Source: an uncultured Gammaproteobacteria bacterium
Lineage (GTDB): Bacteria > Pseudomonadota > Gammaproteobacteria > Steroidobacterales > Rariloculaceae
Assembly (NCBI GenBank): GCA_913041665.1
Contig: CAJWKT010000008.1
Location: 1 to 38,775 of the forward strand
Direction of reading: 5' to 3'
Length of the DNA stretch: 38,775 nt
Part shown: positions 1-7,072 of the stretch, piece by piece
Layout of the letters: each line of letters begins with the position of its first letter
How positions within the stretch are numbered: position 1 is the stretch's first letter
Notes under the pieces: generated by a model
Seen by the model: only the letters and a program-made list of their open reading frames with translations
What the model was told of the DNA's origin: nothing
Database searches by the model: none
Made by a program: the position numbers and the translations under genes

Positions 1-72
1 CCAATCACCAGTACGCAGGCAGTTAGTGATCCATCCGTTGTCAACGATCTACTCCCAAAAACCAAACTTTTT
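1..72. other. Window edge, no recognised gene
   Basis: Nothing identifiable is visible here. Two plus-strand frames stay open from the window edge (one stops near position 76), so the 3' end of a converging gene could lie here, but the piece is too short to recognise. Confidence 0.3.
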
Positions 73-384
73 CTAATATTCGTCCGCTGTCCCGCATTTC
101 CAGCAGGCTGCGAATTGCCCCTCATTTATTTCTGAGCAATGCTTACAATTCCACGGGGTGGGGTTCCCTGATTTTTTTAGAACCTCATCGATGAGTAAGC
201 GCGCTCGAGATATGTCCTCAGACTTTAACACCCACAACTCAGGCGAGCATTCTAGAAAAGGGATCTCTCCCAGACCGCCGAGGAGTTTGTCATTCTTGAT
301 TGTACAAGCAACCCCTACCTGTTCCAGAAGGTTTCTAAAATGAGTGACCTGAGCCAGTGATTCGTGACTGAAGACTCGGTCCAT
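73..384 (-). CDS. DUF2007-type protein with C-terminal zinc ribbon
   Basis: A 103-residue protein in two parts. Residues 1-72 resemble the DUF2007 'putative signal transducing protein' fold, a small alpha/beta domain related to PII-like proteins. Residues 78-99 hold a zinc ribbon of RanBP2 style with C80, C83, C94 and C97 and the pattern W-x-C-x2-C...C-x2-CG. Its ATG lies seven bases after the trpA stop, so it reads as the last cistron of the trp operon. No signal peptide or membrane segment is visible. Zinc binding is inferred from the four cysteines. The molecular role of DUF2007 proteins is not established, and a regulatory or adaptor role is only a guess. The reading frame and operon position are secure, the function is not. 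Confidence 0.8.
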   Translation of the reverse strand: MDRVFSHESLAQVTHFRNLLEQVGVACTIKNDKLLGGLGEIPFLECSPELWVLKSEDISRARLLIDEVLKKSGNPTPWNCKHCSEINEGQFAACWKCGTADEY

Positions 385-391
385 GGCTCAA

Positions 392-1156
392 TCATTCCGG
401 ACGTAGTGCATTTAAAAATTGGCCAACGCTTTTGCCTTGCTCCAGTACTTCTACTAGTGCAGACCCGACGATTACACCATCGGCATGCTTGCCGATCAAT
501 TTGACCTGCGCAGCATCCCTGATGCCAAAGCCCGCGCAGACCGGCAGTTTCGCCAACGACTTTATTCCCTCTAGGTACTGGGCCAAGTCCTCCGGTAGGC
601 CGCTTCCTCCCCCAGTAATACCGGTCCGGGTCACCGCATATACAAAACCGTCACTAGCTAGACAGAGTTTCTCGAGGCGCGCTTTTGGGGTTGCTGGGGT
701 GACCATCTGAACCAACGCCAGGCCCTGAGTATTCAATCCGGATTTGAGGACATCGGATTCCTCATAAGGTAAGTCAGGAACAATAAGCCCGCTCACCCCA
801 GTGTTTTGCATGCGCGAAACCAGCGATTCGAGCCCGAATGCCAGTAGCGGATTCATGTAGCTCATCAGCAATATGGGGGAGTTAAGTTTAAAGCTACAGG
901 ACTCCAATTGATTAAAAATCCACTTTAAGGTGACGCCTTGCCGCAGCGCTGATTGACTGGAGCGCTGAATCGTAACTCCGTCCGCCATCGGGTCCGTGAA
1001 AGGCACTCCGATCTCGACCACATCAGCGGTGGCGCTGATTTCCCTCAGCAAGTCCAGGAAAGTCTCAGGTTTCGGATAGCCCGCCGTTAGAAAAGCTACC
1101 AGCGCAGTCCCTTGGACGTTTTCCAGCGTTTGGCGGAGCTTTTCACGGGGCTGCAT
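392..1156 (-). CDS. trpA: Tryptophan synthase alpha chain
   Basis: TrpA cleaves indole-3-glycerol phosphate to indole and glyceraldehyde-3-phosphate and passes indole to TrpB through the alpha2-beta2 tunnel. It is a TIM barrel. With the start used here the catalytic acids are E48 (in VVEIGVPFTDP) and D59 (in MADG), one residue off E49/D60 of the Salmonella enzyme. The frame is open up to an ATG at 1201, but the ATG at 1156 is preferred: a GGAGA ribosome site lies about 8 bases upstream and it gives the family's usual N-terminus. The gene overlaps the trpB 3' end by 14 bases, which suggests translational coupling of the two subunits. The protein has 254 residues, slightly shorter than the E. 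coli enzyme. Confidence 0.97.
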   Translation of the reverse strand: MQPREKLRQTLENVQGTALVAFLTAGYPKPETFLDLLREISATADVVEIGVPFTDPMADGVTIQRSSQSALRQGVTLKWIFNQLESCSFKLNSPILLMSYMNPLLAFGLESLVSRMQNTGVSGLIVPDLPYEESDVLKSGLNTQGLALVQMVTPATPKARLEKLCLASDGFVYAVTRTGITGGGSGLPEDLAQYLEGIKSLAKLPVCAGFGIRDAAQVKLIGKHADGVIVGSALVEVLEQGKSVGQFLNALRPE

Positions 1157-2399
1157 TAGCTGTCTCCGTTGAAAGGGCATGTTGGCGAAGAATCGGTACA
1201 TCCTTGTCCCCCCGACCGGATAAACCGATCAGGATTCGTTTTCCCTGGTTTTTTTTGGCCCAGCGCCGTGCACCGGCCAGAGCGTGGGCAGTTTCTAATG
1301 CCGGAAGAATGCCCTCCTCGGAGCAGCATTCATCAACGGCATCCAGAGCTTCGACGTCATTCGCGGTTACGTAGTTGGCCCTGCCTACGAGTTTCAGGAA
1401 AGAATGTTCCGGTCCCACGCCCGGATAGTCTAGACCGGCGGAGACAGAGTGCGTCTCCTGAATCTGACCATCTTCATCATAGAGCAGCATGGAATGGGCC
1501 CCATGCAGTACGCCCGGGCGCCCGCCCACGAGGGTTGCTGAATTGTCGCCCAGGGCCTCGCCCCTGCCGCCCGCCTCCACGCCTACCAAGTGGACATCCT
1601 GGTCGCCGAGGAATGCATGAAATAATCCGATGGCGTTAGACCCTCCGCCCACACATGCAAATACCGCGTCTGGAAGGGCACCACAATGCTCTAGTATTTG
1701 AGTGCGCGCTTCACGTCCTATTACCGCTTGTAGTTCTCTTACTAAGTAGGGATACGGGTGGGGGCCAACGGCCGAGCCGAGGAGGTAGTACGTATCAGAT
1801 GGGTCTGATACCCAATCCCTGAGTGCTTCGTCAATTGCCGCTCGCAGGGTGCGGTCCCCCGATTTTACAGCTACCACTTCTGCACCGAGTCGCGTCATTC
1901 GATCGACGTTTGGTGCCTGACGTTCAATGTCAATCTCGCCCATATACACGATGCAGGGTAATCCCAACCTTGCACAGGCTGCGGCTGAAGCAACTCCATG
2001 CTGACCCGCGCCAGTTTCTGCGACCACTCTGGATGCACCCAGCGCTTCGGCGAGCAGTCCCTGACCAATCGCATTGTTGATTTTATGGGCTCCCGTGTGG
2101 GCCAAGTCTTCGCGCTTGAGCCACACTTCTGCAGACCAGCGCTCCGACAATCTGGGCGCGTAGGTCAGTGCGGTGGGCCGGCCCACCCAACTCCGGAGTT
2201 GGTTCTGCAGGCGTTCCTGAAAATCCTCAGTTGGTAGCAGGCCGTAGACGCCTTCCTTCAGGCGAGCCAGTGCGGGGATTAAGGTTTCCGGTACGTACTG
2301 GCCCCCGAATGGCCCAAATCTGCCATTCTCATCGGGCAGCTTCCCGGCTAGGAGGGCCCTCAGAAGTTCCGCGTGATTGTCAGTTGGTGGTGACGTCAT
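1143..2399 (-). CDS. trpB: Tryptophan synthase beta chain
   Basis: PLP-dependent subunit that condenses indole with L-serine to give tryptophan. It has 418 residues, with an N-terminus about 19 residues longer than E. coli TrpB. The PLP-binding lysine is K106 in the motif HTGAHKIN. The phosphate-binding loop reads GGGSNAIG, and the GRGDKD segment near the C-terminus is intact. The start codon shares one base with the stop of trpF (TGATG), and the 3' end overlaps trpA. It is a TrpB1-type subunit, as expected next to trpA. Confidence 0.98.
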   Translation of the reverse strand: MTSPPTDNHAELLRALLAGKLPDENGRFGPFGGQYVPETLIPALARLKEGVYGLLPTEDFQERLQNQLRSWVGRPTALTYAPRLSERWSAEVWLKREDLAHTGAHKINNAIGQGLLAEALGASRVVAETGAGQHGVASAAACARLGLPCIVYMGEIDIERQAPNVDRMTRLGAEVVAVKSGDRTLRAAIDEALRDWVSDPSDTYYLLGSAVGPHPYPYLVRELQAVIGREARTQILEHCGALPDAVFACVGGGSNAIGLFHAFLGDQDVHLVGVEAGGRGEALGDNSATLVGGRPGVLHGAHSMLLYDEDGQIQETHSVSAGLDYPGVGPEHSFLKLVGRANYVTANDVEALDAVDECCSEEGILPALETAHALAGARRWAKKNQGKRILIGLSGRGDKDVPILRQHALSTETANAAP

Positions 2400-2986
2400 C
2401 AGGGTGTCTCCATGGCCCGGGCACGGGCAACGAACTCTCTAATTTTTGCGGGATCTTTGTGACCTGGCTGATTTTCTACGCCGCTACTTACATCAACCCC
2501 CCACGGCCCTACGTGAGAGATAGCGTCCGTGACGTTGGAAACAGTTAATCCTCCAGCTAGGATCAAACGAGTATTACTTGCGATGGCCTTTGCCTTTTCC
2601 CAGTCAGCGGTCTCGCCCCTGCCACTGGTTGAACCCTCAAATAATAGCTGACGCGGCCACCCTTGCGGTGGGGATTGTTCGGTTCTATAGACAGGCAGTG
2701 GGGCGCAGCTGACCGGCACCGAAAGGATACCGAAGTCAGCCGCATCGGTCTGCAGCCAGTCGGGAACGAATGTGTCTTGGACCGCTGCCCATTCGTCTTT
2801 GGTGGGGCGCAACATCACGGCTACCCGCAAGATCTCGGGCGGCACATTTCGGCAAAGTTTAAGCGCTTGGTTCGGCGTGATCTGTCGTATCGAACTTGAG
2901 AAGACGAAGCCGATCGCATCGACACCTGCTGAGGTCGCAGCCTCTACGGCATCCGCGCTGCTGAGCCCACAAATCTTAACGAACAT
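2399..2986 (-). CDS. trpF: Phosphoribosylanthranilate isomerase
   Basis: Performs the Amadori rearrangement of N-(5'-phosphoribosyl)anthranilate to CdRP, the step before TrpC. This is a stand-alone TrpF of 195 residues, not the TrpC-TrpF fusion of enterics. The family N-terminus KICGL with the catalytic cysteine at C6 is present, as are the barrel motifs LAGGL and VDVSSGVE near the C-terminus. It starts four bases after the trpC stop with an AGG/AAGG ribosome site inside that junction, and its stop overlaps the trpB start by one base. All this fits a co-translated operon member. Confidence 0.97.
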   Translation of the reverse strand: MFVKICGLSSADAVEAATSAGVDAIGFVFSSSIRQITPNQALKLCRNVPPEILRVAVMLRPTKDEWAAVQDTFVPDWLQTDAADFGILSVPVSCAPLPVYRTEQSPPQGWPRQLLFEGSTSGRGETADWEKAKAIASNTRLILAGGLTVSNVTDAISHVGPWGVDVSSGVENQPGHKDPAKIREFVARARAMETP

Positions 2987-2990
2987 GACC

Positions 2991-3830
2991 TTAACCTCTA
3001 AATGCTGCTGTCTCGAGGCCAGCTGCTATGAATTCCGCCGTGGTTTCCGCAGGATCGCCAGATGTCATCAGCGCGGAGCCGATCAAGGCTCCTTGGTAAC
3101 CCCACTGCACCACCTCAGTTATACCTTGAATGGTGGCAATACCGCTTTCTGCTACGGCCACAGTTTGATCCGGTAAGTGTTTTGCCAGTTCCTCGAATCG
3201 AGCGAAATCCACCTTCAAGGTTTTTAAATCTCTGCAGTTCACACCTATCAGGATCATTTGCTTAGGAGTGGCTGGAAAAGTAGCGATGAGTTTTTTGATT
3301 CGCTGCAAATCCTGAACGGTGAACCCCTCCAGTAGAACGAATAGACCACAGGTCTGTGCACTATCGATCAATGTCAGAGTCTCTTCGTCGCTAAGCATGG
3401 AAACAATCAGCAAGATGCCGCTGGCACCGGCGGCTCTGGCTTCTAGCACTTGGTAGGGGGCGGTTATAAAATCCTTACGCATCACAGGTACCCCCAGAGG
3501 ATTCAAAACGCTGGCAGCCTCTTTAAGGTGAGTGAGGCTACCCTTAAATTCCTCGGGCTCGGTCAGGACCGATACCGCCACCGCTCCACCGGAAGCGTAC
3601 GCTTTCAGCCGGCCATTTTGATCACAATGGGTCTCAGCGAGAGTACCATCTGCCGGAGACCGGAGCTTTAATTCGGCAAAAAGGTTGAATCGAGACAGGA
3701 TCAACGGTGGTGGTTCATCCGTAGCTAATGCCCGATCAAGAAGCGCCTCTTCGGACTCCGTCAACCGGGCTTTGTCTGTCCGCGTTTTACTGGCAAGGGC
3801 CATGCGAGCCAAAAAGGATTTCTCAGTCAC
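2991..3830 (-). CDS. trpC: Indole-3-glycerol phosphate synthase
   Basis: Closes the indole ring by converting CdRP to indole-3-glycerol phosphate. The catalytic residues of the TIM barrel can be placed: E and K in FAELKLRSP, the general-acid lysine in VMRKDF, the glutamate in VLLEGF, N in GVNCRDL and E in AESGI. The first motif departs from the usual AEIKKASPSKG form, so this is a divergent member, but no essential residue is lost. I choose the GTG at 3830 over the ATG at 3854: a GAGG lies about 9 bases upstream and it gives an 8-base overlap with trpD, whereas the ATG adds residues read from inside trpD. Length is then 279 residues, typical for the family. Confidence 0.93.
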   Translation of the reverse strand: MTEKSFLARMALASKTRTDKARLTESEEALLDRALATDEPPPLILSRFNLFAELKLRSPADGTLAETHCDQNGRLKAYASGGAVAVSVLTEPEEFKGSLTHLKEAASVLNPLGVPVMRKDFITAPYQVLEARAAGASGILLIVSMLSDEETLTLIDSAQTCGLFVLLEGFTVQDLQRIKKLIATFPATPKQMILIGVNCRDLKTLKVDFARFEELAKHLPDQTVAVAESGIATIQGITEVVQWGYQGALIGSALMTSGDPAETTAEFIAAGLETAAFRG

Positions 3831-4860
3831 GGTCCAGACCCTCACCAAATTCAATCAGCTGATGTAGTAAGGATTTCGCTGAGCCGTCTTCAAGGGCTTT
3901 TTTTGCCTTGGCTACAGCGGCAGCAGCGTCGGGACTAGTGCCTGTTACCTCCAGTGCAAGTGCGGCACCCATGACTAAAGCGTCCCGGTGCGGGCCGGTG
4001 TCCTCGCCCGATAAAGCTCCTTTTAGCCTGCGGGCGTTTTCCTCAGCTTCCCCTCCTTGGAGATCCTCGGGTGGACACCTAGCGATACCGATGTCCGCGG
4101 GATCTCTGACCAGCCGCTCAACATTTCCCGGCGTGACGTCTAGGCAAAGATAGGGTCCTACTGGGGTGGCCTCATCCCAACCAGGAGCACCGTGTACCAC
4201 AAAGGCCCGCTTCATTTGCATGCCTGCCATGGCCTCTGCCATCAGTTCGGCCATGGGTTCGGAGTAAGCACCGATTACGTGGAAGGGGGGCGCAGCGGGA
4301 TTAGAAAGGGGGCCCAGGATATTGAAAACGGTTCGCACACCTAGGGCGGCCCGGACGGGCGCTATGTTTTTCATCGCTGGGTGATAAGTTGGCGCAAACA
4401 GAAACGTGAAGCCAGTTTCATCGAGGCAATGAACTGCCTCGTGCTCATCGAGGGGGATTGGTAAGCCTAGGGCCTTGAGCACATCGGCGCTCCCTGAGCG
4501 GCTTGAAATAGAACGGTTGCCATGCTTGACTACTAGCAGTCCGCATGCGGCGGCCAGCAGCGCGCTCCCCGTAGAAAGATTTAGACTGCCTGAGTGGTCA
4601 CCACCGGTGCCAACGAGGTCAACGTAGTCACCTCCGGCGGGGATCGCGGGCTGTACGGCGAGCAATTGCATGGCTTTGGCCATGCCGCGAATTTCAGGGG
4701 CTGCCTCTCCCTTTTTTCTCAAGGCAACCAGCAATCCTCCGGCTAGCGCAGGCGAGATATCGCCGCCGGCCATACAGTTGATTACCTCCGAGGCCTCGGC
4801 CTCGCTCAGGTCTGAACCCCCCAGCAATTTCTCCAGCATGTTTACCGCATTCTGGCTCAT
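3823..4860 (-). CDS. trpD: Anthranilate phosphoribosyltransferase
   Basis: Transfers phosphoribose from PRPP to anthranilate. The protein has 345 residues with the diagnostic loops intact: GTGGDHSGSLNLST for PRPP and pyrophosphate, and KHGNRSISSRSGSADVLKALG for anthranilate and magnesium. It is a stand-alone enzyme, not fused to TrpG as in enterics. A GGAG ribosome site sits about 8 bases before the ATG. The gene begins 14 bases after trpG and overlaps trpC by 8 bases. Confidence 0.97.
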   Translation of the reverse strand: MSQNAVNMLEKLLGGSDLSEAEASEVINCMAGGDISPALAGGLLVALRKKGEAAPEIRGMAKAMQLLAVQPAIPAGGDYVDLVGTGGDHSGSLNLSTGSALLAAACGLLVVKHGNRSISSRSGSADVLKALGLPIPLDEHEAVHCLDETGFTFLFAPTYHPAMKNIAPVRAALGVRTVFNILGPLSNPAAPPFHVIGAYSEPMAELMAEAMAGMQMKRAFVVHGAPGWDEATPVGPYLCLDVTPGNVERLVRDPADIGIARCPPEDLQGGEAEENARRLKGALSGEDTGPHRDALVMGAALALEVTGTSPDAAAAVAKAKKALEDGSAKSLLHQLIEFGEGLDRD

Positions 4861-4874
4861 GGTTTGAACTCCGT

Positions 4875-5462
4875 TTAAGCCTCGCTTCTCTGTGGGTAAA
4901 GGAAATTCTCAAGTACTGTGGGACCCTGGGGCGTTAGAACACTTTCGGGATGAAATTGAACTCCTTGAACGGGGAGGTCCCTATGCCTCACTCCCATAAT
5001 CTCGCCGTCCGCAGTTCTCGCGGTAATTTCCAGTGCGTCGGGTATCTGACTGCGGTCAGCGGCAAGTGAATGATAACGTCCAGCCTCAAAAGGGTTCGGA
5101 AGTCCTGCATAAATAGTTTCCCCGTTATGCTTCACCTGGGAAGTCTTTCCATGCATCAAAGATGCGGCGGCAATGATCTGCCCACCAAAGTGTTCTACGA
5201 TGCACTGGTGGCCTAGGCAGACGCCCAAGATGGGAATTCGCCCCGTGAATTCTTTGATCATGGCCAGGGAAACGCCTGCATCAGCGGGCCGGCCCGGGCC
5301 CGGAGAGATGACAAGGTGAGCTGGCTCGAGCGCTCGAGCTTCACGAGTGTTGATCGCATCATTACGGTACACAGAAACCTCGGCACCCAGTATGAGAAAT
5401 GCCTGCACCAAGTTGTAGGTGAAGGAATCAAAATTATCGATTAGGAGCAGCTGCGTTTTCAT
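4875..5462 (-). CDS. trpG: Anthranilate synthase glutaminase subunit (TrpG/PabA type)
   Basis: Class I glutamine amidotransferase that supplies ammonia to TrpE. The catalytic triad is visible as C82 in GVCLGHQ, H171 and E173 in FHPES. The oxyanion-loop motif SPGPGRP lies near residues 53-59. The 195-residue length is normal. The start overlaps the trpE stop in an ATGA junction, so the two subunits should be made in a coupled ratio. In many gammaproteobacteria a TrpG-type subunit also serves PabB for folate synthesis. No pabB or second pabA is visible here, so a dual role is possible but not shown. Confidence 0.96.
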   Translation of the reverse strand: MKTQLLLIDNFDSFTYNLVQAFLILGAEVSVYRNDAINTREARALEPAHLVISPGPGRPADAGVSLAMIKEFTGRIPILGVCLGHQCIVEHFGGQIIAAASLMHGKTSQVKHNGETIYAGLPNPFEAGRYHSLAADRSQIPDALEITARTADGEIMGVRHRDLPVQGVQFHPESVLTPQGPTVLENFLYPQRSEA

Positions 5463-6844
5463 AGGCCTGCCTCGGCAATCTGAAGCGCACGGCGAAGGAT
5501 TGCACTTTTCGCAAGAACTTCCTCGTATTCTTTTTGTGGCACGCTATCTGCCACAATTCCAGCTCCGGCCTGAAAGCTATATTCGTCGCGATGAAAAATG
5601 AGTGAGCGGATGGTGATTGCTTGGTCCATATTACCGTTTTTTGCAAAGTAGCCAACGGTACCTCCGTATAGGCCGCGTGGCACTGGCTCCAAGCCGGCAA
5701 TAAGTTCCATTGCCTTAACTTTGGGAGCCCCTACTAGGGTTCCTGCTGGAAAAGTAGCGCCAAAAAGATCCAGAGCATCTTTCCCCTCCTCAAGATGACC
5801 GACCACACCACTCACGATATGCATCACATGGCTATAGCGTTCGATTTTGCGGTAAGGGTCTACATACACAGAGCCTGCTTGGGCGACCCGGCCCAGGTCG
5901 TTTCGGGCAAGATCCACAAGCATTACATGCTCAGCGTTCTCCTTTGGGTCTGTTAGCAATTCTTGCTCCAGCGCTAAATCTTCTTCTGGGTCGGTTGCCC
6001 TTGGCCGGGTTCCGGCAATCGGTCTGAGTGAGGCCTTTCCCTGGTCTAGACGGACTAGGGCCTCGGGAGAGGTTCCGGCCACACTTAGCTCCCCTTGCTC
6101 GAAGAAATACATATAGGGGGATGGATTGAGCAGCCGAAGAGCCCGATAGCACTGAAAAGGAGCCAAGTCGGTTTTGCCGCTAAAGCGCACCGAGAGCACG
6201 ATCTGGTATACATCTCCTGCCGCGATATGAGATTTGCATTGATCCACAGCTGCCATGAAACTTTTTTTGTCAAAGCTTGCGTCCGCACGCGAAAATTTTC
6301 CAACCTGGGTGTGTCCCTCTACAGCGCCACGAAGAGCCCGGATGATGTCAGCTCTGAGGGCTTGTCGCTCAGATTCAGTTCCAGAATGTAGCAACGCTAG
6401 ACGATGGGTGAGGTGATCAAATACCAGCAATGATTCTGGCGCCACAAATGCAGCTTGCGGTAGGCCTTCAAAATTCGATTGATTGGGAGGTAGGCGTTCG
6501 AAGTAGCGGACCACATCATAACCAGCGGTACCCACTAGCCCACCAGAAAATGGTATGCCTTTGATATTGGGTCTGAGCGCCGGACTTTTTGCGAGTAGCT
6601 CCCGAAGGGACGCCTGCCAAGTTTGCGCATTGTGGGGGCGCTGCCTCTGTTTTCCGTTTACGACGAGTTTGTCTGGATGAAGTTCTACGGTCAGGCTGCT
6701 TCCAAGGCCGAGAAAGGAATACCGGGCGAGGCGCTCGCCACTTTCCACACTTTCTAACAGAAACCTTGGGCTGAAAGCTCTAAGCTTGATATAGGCCGAC
6801 ACGGGAGTGTCCAGGTCGGCGGCAATGTCAAAGGGCGCTTCCAT
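5459..6844 (-). CDS. trpE: Anthranilate synthase component I
   Basis: Converts chorismate and ammonia to anthranilate, the committed step of tryptophan synthesis. The N-terminal domain carries the LLES signature ([11 protein letters not shown], about residues 28-38) associated with tryptophan feedback binding. The C-terminal chorismate-binding domain has the [23 protein letters not shown] and [11 protein letters not shown] motifs. At 461 residues it is somewhat shorter than pseudomonad TrpE but complete. It is the first structural gene of the operon and lies 27 bases beyond the T-run of the attenuator terminator. A purine-rich GGGGA sits about 16 bases from the ATG, so the ribosome site is weak. 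Confidence 0.97.
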   Translation of the reverse strand: MEAPFDIAADLDTPVSAYIKLRAFSPRFLLESVESGERLARYSFLGLGSSLTVELHPDKLVVNGKQRQRPHNAQTWQASLRELLAKSPALRPNIKGIPFSGGLVGTAGYDVVRYFERLPPNQSNFEGLPQAAFVAPESLLVFDHLTHRLALLHSGTESERQALRADIIRALRGAVEGHTQVGKFSRADASFDKKSFMAAVDQCKSHIAAGDVYQIVLSVRFSGKTDLAPFQCYRALRLLNPSPYMYFFEQGELSVAGTSPEALVRLDQGKASLRPIAGTRPRATDPEEDLALEQELLTDPKENAEHVMLVDLARNDLGRVAQAGSVYVDPYRKIERYSHVMHIVSGVVGHLEEGKDALDLFGATFPAGTLVGAPKVKAMELIAGLEPVPRGLYGGTVGYFAKNGNMDQAITIRSLIFHRDEYSFQAGAGIVADSVPQKEYEEVLAKSAILRRALQIAEAGL

Positions 6845-6871
6845 TTTGTATTCGATTTAATCCCCAGAAGT

Positions 6872-6907
6872 AAAAAAACCTATCCCCCACGAGGCGGAGA
6901 TAGGTTT
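6872..6907 (-). terminator. trp attenuator terminator (3:4 hairpin)
   Basis: On the minus strand the arm AAACCTATC (6907-6899) pairs perfectly with GATAGGTTT (6884-6876). Three further pairs (T-G, C-G, C-G) extend the stem to 12 bp around an 8-base loop, and a run of seven T follows (6878-6872). It lies between the leader-peptide stop and trpE. The competing antiterminator pairs GGTGGAGAGGGT (6958-6947) with ACCTATCTCCGCC (6905-6893) with one bulged base. The upstream 1:2 hairpin pairs CACTGGTG (6978-6971), which contains the Trp codons, with CACCGGTG (6962-6955). All three mutually exclusive structures of a classical ribosome-mediated attenuator are thus present. Confidence 0.92.
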
Positions 6908-6933
6908 GCCTTGGTCGAAACGGAGGTTTCAGT

Positions 6934-7011
6934 TTAGGCGCGTAATACCCTCTCCACCGGTGAAGATCGCCACCAGTGTATTGTTCGGCCGGAGTGGTTA
7001 CGCATATTCAT
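6934..7011 (-). CDS. trpL: trp operon leader peptide with tandem Trp codons
   Basis: A 25-codon frame ATG...TAA encoding MNMRNHSGRTIHWWRSSPV followed by ERVLRA. Codons 13 and 14 are consecutive TGG (6975-6970) and lie inside arm 1 of the attenuator. A ribosome stalled there for lack of charged tRNA-Trp would mask arm 1 and let arms 2 and 3 pair, preventing termination. There is no Shine-Dalgarno sequence before the ATG, and the likely promoter is so close that the message may begin at the AUG itself. A second in-frame ATG lies at codon 3. Tandem Trp codons, a stop before the terminator and matching hairpins together make this a firm call despite the short length. Confidence 0.92.
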   Translation of the reverse strand: MNMRNHSGRTIHWWRSSPVERVLRA

Positions 7012-7018
7012 CGCTGGG

Positions 7019-7047
7019 AGTATGTCTAGGGCACCATCATCGGTCAA
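7019..7047 (-). promoter_or_regulatory. Putative trp operon promoter
   Basis: A -35 of TTGACC (7047-7042, 5 of 6 to consensus), a 17-base spacer and a -10 of CATACT (7024-7019, 4 of 6). The predicted start of transcription falls around 7012-7011, on or beside the A of the trpL ATG. No TrpR operator was recognised, and no trpR gene is in the window. Confidence 0.6.
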
Positions 7048-7072
7048 GGACTAATCACTGTGTTGAGAGCCC

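Noticed and set aside
1143-2399. Long open frames antisense to trpB, trpD and other genes
   Set aside because: They have no family resemblance or ribosome sites, and arise from the codon bias of the real gene on the other strand.
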